A stretch of 64,000 nt of DNA from NCBI RefSeq assembly GCF_000718785.1, contig NZ_JOCA01000021.1, positions 62,001 through 126,000 of the forward strand, written 5' to 3'. Positions within the stretch are counted from its first letter, which is position 1. Each line of letters opens with the position of its first letter. Below, one piece after another: positions 59,999 through 64,000 of the stretch. Source of the stretch: Streptomyces sp. NRRL WC-3626. GTDB lineage: Bacteria; Actinomycetota; Actinomycetes; Streptomycetales; Streptomycetaceae. Both the position numbers and the translations under genes were made by a program. The notes beneath the pieces were generated by a model that saw only the letters and a list, made by a program, of their open reading frames with translations, was not told where the DNA came from and did no database searches.

Positions 59999-62028
59999 GC
60001 ACGGAGCCGCCCGAGACCGCGGAGGACGCCGAGAAGCCGGGGACGCCCGCCGAGGGCGCGCAGGTGTCCGAGGCCGAGGCCGAGCTGGCCGCGCAGCGCC
60101 TGGAGCGGGAGCGGATCGAGCGGCGCAGGGCGGAGCGGCAGGAGCCGATCGAGGCCGGGGCCAAGCTGAGCGGCACGGCCGCCGATCTCCTGGCCGCCGT
60201 CAGGGCCGTGGAGAGCGGTGAGAAGCCGGCCGCGACCGTGTTCGAGGAGGCCGCGCCGGCACCGCGGAGGCCCGCGCCCGAACCCGCACGGCGGGCTCCG
60301 GCGGTGGCTCCCGGGCCGGTGGCGCCCGCCGCGGGAGCCGTCGAGGAGGTGCGCGAGGTTCTCGTCCAGGGGGGTGCGCCGGAGGGCATCGCCGTACAGG
60401 CGGCCGAGGTCGGCGCCGATGTGCTGCGCGCGGATCCCTGGCAGTTGCTGCGGGTCCCCGGGGTGCGGCCGGAGCAGGCGGACGGGTTCGCCCGGGCGCT
60501 GCTCGGTGCCGGGGCCGGGCCGGACGACGAGCGGCGGGGGCGGGCGGTCACCGTGTGGCTGCTGGAGCAGGCCGCGCTCGCCGGGCACACCGCGCTGGAG
60601 ACGGCCGCACTGGTCGTCGCGCTGGAGCGGCAGGGAGTGCCGGAGGCCGAGATGGCCGTGCAGAACGCCATCTCCGAGGGTGACGTCCTCGTTTTCCAGG
60701 ACGTCGTCGGCGAAGCCGGGGACGACGAGGAGGACGAGGAGCGGCCGGTTCGGGTGCTGGTGGGCCTGGAGCGGTACGCGCTGGCCGAGGAGAGTCTGGC
60801 CGACGGGCTCGGGCGGCTGATCAACTCCGTGACCGAGCGGGGCGCGGAGTGGGAGCGGGCGGCCACCTCGGCGGAGGGTCCGGCCGGGGAGCTGATCCGG
60901 GCCGTCGCGGGGCACGGGCTGGTGCTGCACACCGGCGGGGAGGCCTCGCTCGCCGAACCGGCGGCGCTGGTGGCCGCCGCGCGGGGTGTGGGGCTGCGGG
61001 TGTGGGCCGTGGCCCACGGCCCGGTCGGGCGTGCGCGGTTCGCGGCCCTCGTGGGCGGCGAGGGCACCGGCGTCGTCACCGTGGCGGGGCTGCTGTCCGG
61101 TGCCGAGGGGCCCGGGCGGGACGCCGACGGGGCGCTGGACGTCGATCTGCTGGTGGTGCTCGACGCCCCGCAGCTGGACGTCGAGACCGCCGCGCTGCTG
61201 ACGGAGTCGCTGCCGGACGGGGCGCGGCTGGTGCTGGCCGGTGATCCGGGCGTGCTGTGGTCGGTGGGGGCGGGGCGGGTGTTCGCCGATCTGCTGGCGG
61301 CGCGGGTCTGCCCGCAGATCGCCTCGCGGCGCCCGGATCCCGGGCCGCTGGGCGAGCTGGTGTCCGGGATCGGCGTCGGCGAGCTGAACCAGGTGGCGGC
61401 GCCCGGCAAGGAGGTCGTGATCGTGCCGGTGCGGGACGCGGGAGAGGCCGTGCACCGGGCCGTGCAGCTGGTGGTGGACTCGGTGCCGCGCGCCATCGGT
61501 GTGCCGGTCGAGGAGACACAGGTGATCACGCCGGGGCACGGGGGCGCCGTGGGCACCCGGGCGTTGAACGCCGCGCTGAAGGAGCGGCTGAATCCGGGAC
61601 CGGGGCGCTTCGGCGGGTTCGATCCGGGTGACCGGATCGCCTACTCCCCCGCTCCCGGGCGTACGCTGCCGGGCCGCGTGGCCTCGGCCGACGCCGAGGG
61701 GCTGCACCTGGAGTGCGGGGGCGAGGAGATCGTCGTACCGCGGGAGCGGGTGGAGTCGGCCGTGCGGCACGGCTGGGCGCTGACCGCGCACCAGGCGGTG
61801 GGCTGCCGGTGGCCCGCGGTGGTCGTGGTGCTCCCCGGTGACGCCGCGCAGGTCCTGAGCCGGCCGTGGGTCTATACGGCGTTCAGCCGGGCGGACCGGC
61901 ATCTGTCCGTGGTGCACGGTGTGGAACAGGCACTGCCGCGCGCCGTGGCCGAGGTGACGGCGAAGCCGCGCACCACGCGACTGCCGTTCCTGCTGGCCCC
62001 GCAGGTGCCGCCGGTGGCGGAGGCCTGA
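59995..62028 (+). CDS. RecD2-like protein with degenerate helicase motor (677 aa)
   Basis: Layout resembles RecD2/TraA-type SF1B helicases: charged coiled-coil N-terminus (residues 20-55), helix-hairpin-helix region GADVLRADPWQLLRVPGV (near 140-165), a motor-like domain and a C-terminal UvrD_C_2-like segment ending RPWVYTAFSRADRHLSVVHG. The ATPase motifs are lost. Where GGxGTGKT belongs, residues 309-318 read LVLHTGGEAS with no Lys. The Walker B site is VLDAPQ (D390-A391) rather than DE. AGDPGVLWSVGAG recalls motif III, and AHQAVG stands for the usual HKSQG. It may be a DNA-binding pseudo-helicase. Coupled by GTGA to the aldo/keto reductase gene. Confidence 0.8.
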   Translation: MSTEPPETAEDAEKPGTPAEGAQVSEAEAELAAQRLERERIERRRAERQEPIEAGAKLSGTAADLLAAVRAVESGEKPAATVFEEAAPAPRRPAPEPARRAPAVAPGPVAPAAGAVEEVREVLVQGGAPEGIAVQAAEVGADVLRADPWQLLRVPGVRPEQADGFARALLGAGAGPDDERRGRAVTVWLLEQAALAGHTALETAALVVALERQGVPEAEMAVQNAISEGDVLVFQDVVGEAGDDEEDEERPVRVLVGLERYALAEESLADGLGRLINSVTERGAEWERAATSAEGPAGELIRAVAGHGLVLHTGGEASLAEPAALVAAARGVGLRVWAVAHGPVGRARFAALVGGEGTGVVTVAGLLSGAEGPGRDADGALDVDLLVVLDAPQLDVETAALLTESLPDGARLVLAGDPGVLWSVGAGRVFADLLAARVCPQIASRRPDPGPLGELVSGIGVGELNQVAAPGKEVVIVPVRDAGEAVHRAVQLVVDSVPRAIGVPVEETQVITPGHGGAVGTRALNAALKERLNPGPGRFGGFDPGDRIAYSPAPGRTLPGRVASADAEGLHLECGGEEIVVPRERVESAVRHGWALTAHQAVGCRWPAVVVVLPGDAAQVLSRPWVYTAFSRADRHLSVVHGVEQALPRAVAEVTAKPRTTRLPFLLAPQVPPVAEA

Positions 62029-62046
62029 GCCGCGGCGTCGTTCGCG

Positions 62047-62074
62047 GGTGGCGGCACCGGGTCGTGCCGCCACC
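62047..62074. terminator. 11-bp hairpin, convergent terminator
   Basis: GGTGGCGGCAC (62047-62057) and GTGCCGCCACC (62064-62074) pair perfectly with a 6-nt loop, 18 bp after the RecD-like gene and before the end of the converging acidic-protein gene. Confidence 0.85.
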
Positions 62075-62121
62075 GTGCGGTGGCGGGGCCACGCCACCTT
62101 GCGCGCGGGTGCCCGTCGGGG

Positions 62122-62805
62122 TCAGCGGTGGTTGGCGTCGAGGGGGTCCAGGTCCTCGTCCTCGTCCAGGCTCGGGTCCAGTTCGTCCTCGATGTCGTCC
62201 TCGAGGTCGTCGTCGTCGAACACCGCGCTGACGTCGAAGCGGCACACCACCTGCTGCGGGTCCACCTGCTCGAACGGCGACTCCAGCCACTCGCCGGGTT
62301 CGGCGGGTTCGTCCGATGCCGCGACCCAGAGCGTGGAGTCGCCCTCCTCCAGCCCGAACTCCTTGTGCCGGGAGGCGATCTCGTCCGGCTCGAACTCGCC
62401 GAACAGCAGACCGAGGGCGCCGTGGACGGTCCCGGACGCCTCCGTGCTCTCGTCGTCGTCCGCCGCCTCGATGCGCTGGGCGTGGGCGCGCAGCCGCTGG
62501 GGTTCCACGACGGCGTAGTCGCGGCGGATCAGCACGCTGACCGCCGCCGGTTCCTCGGGACCGGTGTACGGCGGCGCGTCCTCGGCGCCGGGGATCTCGA
62601 AGGGGGTGACCTCGTCGTAGCGGTCGTAGAGCAGTTCGTCGTACGTCTCCGCGGCCGCGGCCAGCTGGTTGAACGCCTCGTAGACGGCCGGGTCGTCCTC
62701 CCCCGACCGGCGTTCGACCGCGGCCAGGTGGCGGTCGAGCGCGGTCTTGACCGCCTCGGCGGCGGCGCGTACCTCGGCAGCGGTGGACTGCGCAGCATCA
62801 GACAT
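62122..62805 (-). CDS. Conserved acidic protein of unknown function (227 aa)
   Basis: No named domain recognised. The N-terminal 60 residues are helical and Ala-rich (AEVRAAAEAVKTALDRHLAA). The middle contains a beta-rich part (AAVSVLIRRDYAVVEPQRL). The last 35 residues are extremely acidic, with long Asp/Glu runs. ATG 62805 is chosen because TAGCGT at 62813-62818 ends 7 nt before it with no Shine-Dalgarno sequence (leaderless). Divergent from the DUF5703 gene with 47 bp between starts. Homologues are, as I recall, present in most Streptomyces; function unknown. Confidence 0.78.
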   Translation of the reverse strand: MSDAAQSTAAEVRAAAEAVKTALDRHLAAVERRSGEDDPAVYEAFNQLAAAAETYDELLYDRYDEVTPFEIPGAEDAPPYTGPEEPAAVSVLIRRDYAVVEPQRLRAHAQRIEAADDDESTEASGTVHGALGLLFGEFEPDEIASRHKEFGLEEGDSTLWVAASDEPAEPGEWLESPFEQVDPQQVVCRFDVSAVFDDDDLEDDIEDELDPSLDEDEDLDPLDANHR

Positions 62806-62852
62806 AGTGCAGACGCTATCCGTACCGGGGCCCGGCCCGCACAATAGATGCG

Positions 62853-63041
62853 ATGCCGGAATACGAATTTGCCGACGTGTACGTACCGCGCGGGGTCTCC
62901 CGCAAGGAGACGGCACGCCTGCTGACGGACCATGCCGAGTACGGTCACTGGGAGTTGTACCGCTTGACGCTGATGCGTGACGGCAGTCGCAGGGTGCGGC
63001 TGCGGAGGCGGATCATCCGCCAGGTGCGAGCCACCTGGTGA
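62853..63041 (+). CDS. DUF5703 family small basic protein (62 aa)
   Basis: Short conserved Streptomyces protein: PEYEFADVYVPRGVSRKE at the N-terminus and an Arg-rich C-terminal third (SRRVRLRRRIIRQVRATW). No catalytic motif. No Shine-Dalgarno sequence is seen; CACAAT about 7 nt before the ATG is a weak -10 candidate. Divergent from the acidic-protein gene and followed by a very strong terminator. The basic surface suggests binding to nucleic acid or to an acidic partner; its neighbour is strikingly acidic, but any contact is speculation. Confidence 0.8.
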   Translation: MPEYEFADVYVPRGVSRKETARLLTDHAEYGHWELYRLTLMRDGSRRVRLRRRIIRQVRATW

Positions 63042-63084
63042 TCCAGGGCCTGTCCGGGCCCTGGCTGGGACACCCGACCGGAAT

Positions 63085-63130
63085 CACATAGGGAGCGGAC
63101 CCCGCGAGCGCGGGGTCCGCTCCCTATGTG
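63085..63130. terminator. Perfect 21-bp hairpin, convergent terminator
   Basis: Arms 63085-63105 and 63110-63130 are perfectly complementary around GAGC. It lies between the converging DUF5703 and chaplin genes, 5 bp from the chaplin stop. Confidence 0.92.
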
Positions 63131-63135
63131 GGGTG

Positions 63136-63945
63136 TCACGCGGCGGCCCGTGCCTTGCGGTAGAGGACCGCGCCGGCGAGCAGCGCGCCCGCGCCGACGG
63201 GCAGGACGAGGCCCATCGGCAGCTCGCTGCCGGTCTGCGCGAGCTGGGTGTCGGGCAGGGGCTGGGTGCCGCCCGGCTCGTCGCCGGTGGAGGGGCGGTC
63301 CGGGGTGCCCGGCTGTCCGGGGCTGCCGGGGTCGCCAGGGTTGCCCGGGTCACCGGGGTCACCAGGGTTACCGGGGTCGCCAGGGTTACCGGGATTGCCC
63401 GGGTCACCCGGATCACCGGGGTCACCCGGGTCGCCGGGGTCGCCGGGCTGCCCCGGGTCACCCGGATCGCCGGGCTCACCCGGGTCACCAGGGTGCCCCG
63501 AGCCGCCGTTCGCACAGGCGTTGCCCGCCGTGCCGTTGCCCACGCCGACGACGTCGACGCTGTTGCCGCAGACGTTCACCGGGATGTGGACCGGTGCCTG
63601 GACATGGTTGCCGGACGCCACACCGGGAGAGCCGGTGGCGTGTCCGCCGGCGTGCGCGCCACCGTGGCCGCCGGAGTCGCCGTAACCGCCCGCGGAGGAG
63701 CCTCCCCGGTTGGCGCAGGAGTTCCCCACGGCCGGGTTGAGGAGGCCCACGACGTTGACGGTGTTGCCGCAGACGTTGAGCGGCACGTGCACTGGCACCT
63801 GCACGGTGTTCCCGGAGAGGACGCCGGGCGAGCCGGAGGCGTGGCCCGTCGCGCCGGAGTCGGCGTGAGCGGCCCCGCCGGCGGCGGCGAGCACGCCCGT
63901 GGCGGCCGCCATCGTCATCAGGCCCTTGCGGGTGACCTGTCGCAT
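63136..63945 (-). CDS. chpC: Long sortase-anchored chaplin, ChpC-like (269 aa)
   Basis: Surface amyloid-forming protein of aerial hyphae. Signal peptide (1-28, ending AHA), chaplin domain 1 (about 36-79, Cys59 and Cys77), Gly/His linker, chaplin domain 2 (about 103-146, Cys126 and Cys144), then 22 uninterrupted Gly-X-Pro triplets (residues 150-215). The cell-wall sorting signal follows: LAQTG (235-239), hydrophobic segment, RKARAAA tail. LAxTG suits class E sortases. The Gly-X-Pro tract probably spans the cell wall like a collagen-type stalk. ATG 63945 has AGGGA about 8 bases upstream. In S. coelicolor chpC lies beside chpH, which would be beyond this window. Confidence 0.93.
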   Translation of the reverse strand: MRQVTRKGLMTMAAATGVLAAAGGAAHADSGATGHASGSPGVLSGNTVQVPVHVPLNVCGNTVNVVGLLNPAVGNSCANRGGSSAGGYGDSGGHGGAHAGGHATGSPGVASGNHVQAPVHIPVNVCGNSVDVVGVGNGTAGNACANGGSGHPGDPGEPGDPGDPGQPGDPGDPGDPGDPGDPGNPGNPGDPGNPGDPGDPGNPGDPGSPGQPGTPDRPSTGDEPGGTQPLPDTQLAQTGSELPMGLVLPVGAGALLAGAVLYRKARAAA

Positions 63946-64000
63946 TGCTGAAATCCCTGCCTTCGACCTGGTGCCGGGAATGGGCGCTGCGCCGCATTCC
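63946..64000. other. Upstream region of the chaplin gene, cut by window end
   Basis: Contains the ribosome-binding site of the chaplin gene. No other feature can be supported in the remaining bases. Confidence 0.4.

Noticed and set aside
63300..63500. CRISPR-like or tandem-repeat array
   Set aside because: The periodicity is 9 bp and in frame with the chaplin gene; it encodes Gly-X-Pro triplets and has no spacers.
1..64000. tRNA or rRNA genes, insertion sequences, prophage or integrative element
   Set aside because: No tRNA-like cloverleaf, rRNA signature, transposase or integrase was recognised on either strand; a covariance search (tRNAscan-SE, Infernal) would be decisive.

Overview
The window is high-GC actinobacterial chromosome and almost certainly Streptomyces. 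Codon use is strongly GC3-biased with many GTG/TTG starts. Gene content and order match the Streptomyces core chromosome: a conservon, the Pup-proteasome locus, a gyl glycerol operon, metH, mshC and a chaplin. No rRNA, tRNA, transposase or CRISPR was found. Species cannot be named from this sequence.

Layout. (1) 1-6094: the edge of an unidentified specialised-metabolism cluster, with an atypical cytochrome P450, an MFS exporter with an extra N-terminal membrane domain, and a convergent pair made of an adenylate-forming ligase and a flavin monooxygenase. The two halves are separated by a perfect 22-bp hairpin. (2) 6338-11858: an RluA-type pseudouridine synthase, then the Cvn9/Rar-type conservon (sensor-kinase-like RarA, roadblock RarB, DUF742 RarC, small GTPase RarD, P450 RarE of the ExxR-less CYP157 type). 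(3) 12234-20481: a block with mycobacteria-like order, reading helY, lipid kinase, tatC, tatA, two small proteins, pafC, pafB on the minus strand. (4) 20605-32010: the Pup-proteasome region: two FKBP prolyl isomerases, pafA, an inserted MFS/LacI divergent pair, prcA, prcB, an endonuclease VII-like gene, pup, dop and the ARC/Mpa ATPase. (5) 32256-40503: ferredoxin, a secreted protein, trmI, a site-2 protease, a RecB-like Fe-S nuclease, an orphan response regulator, a peptide-binding lipoprotein and a HAD phosphatase. (6) 40621-49543: metH, then gylR and the glpF-glpK-glpD glycerol operon. (7) 49678-64000: a GntR regulator, ParJ/PAC2, mshC, three conserved actinobacterial genes, CorA, a ferritin-like protein, an F420-type oxidoreductase, an aldo/keto reductase coupled to a degenerate RecD-like protein, and the sortase-anchored chaplin ChpC.

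How the genes work together. PafA and Dop attach and process Pup, ARC feeds pupylated substrates to the PrcAB 20S core, and PafBC are the WYL regulators known to drive the mycobacterial DNA-damage response. GylR represses glycerol uptake (GlpF), phosphorylation (GlpK) and oxidation (GlpD); a 19-bp palindrome before gylR and a near copy before glpF are visible candidate operators. Rar proteins form a membrane-associated G-protein-like switch influencing development, and ChpC acts on aerial hyphae.

Regulation seen in sequence. Strong hairpins close most transcription units. At least eleven genes lack a Shine-Dalgarno sequence and instead carry a TANNNT hexamer 6-8 nt before the start codon, which suggests leaderless transcripts. 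Best candidates for new biology are the motor-dead RecD-like protein, the endonuclease VII-like gene inside the pup-proteasome locus, and the atypical P450 cluster at the left edge.
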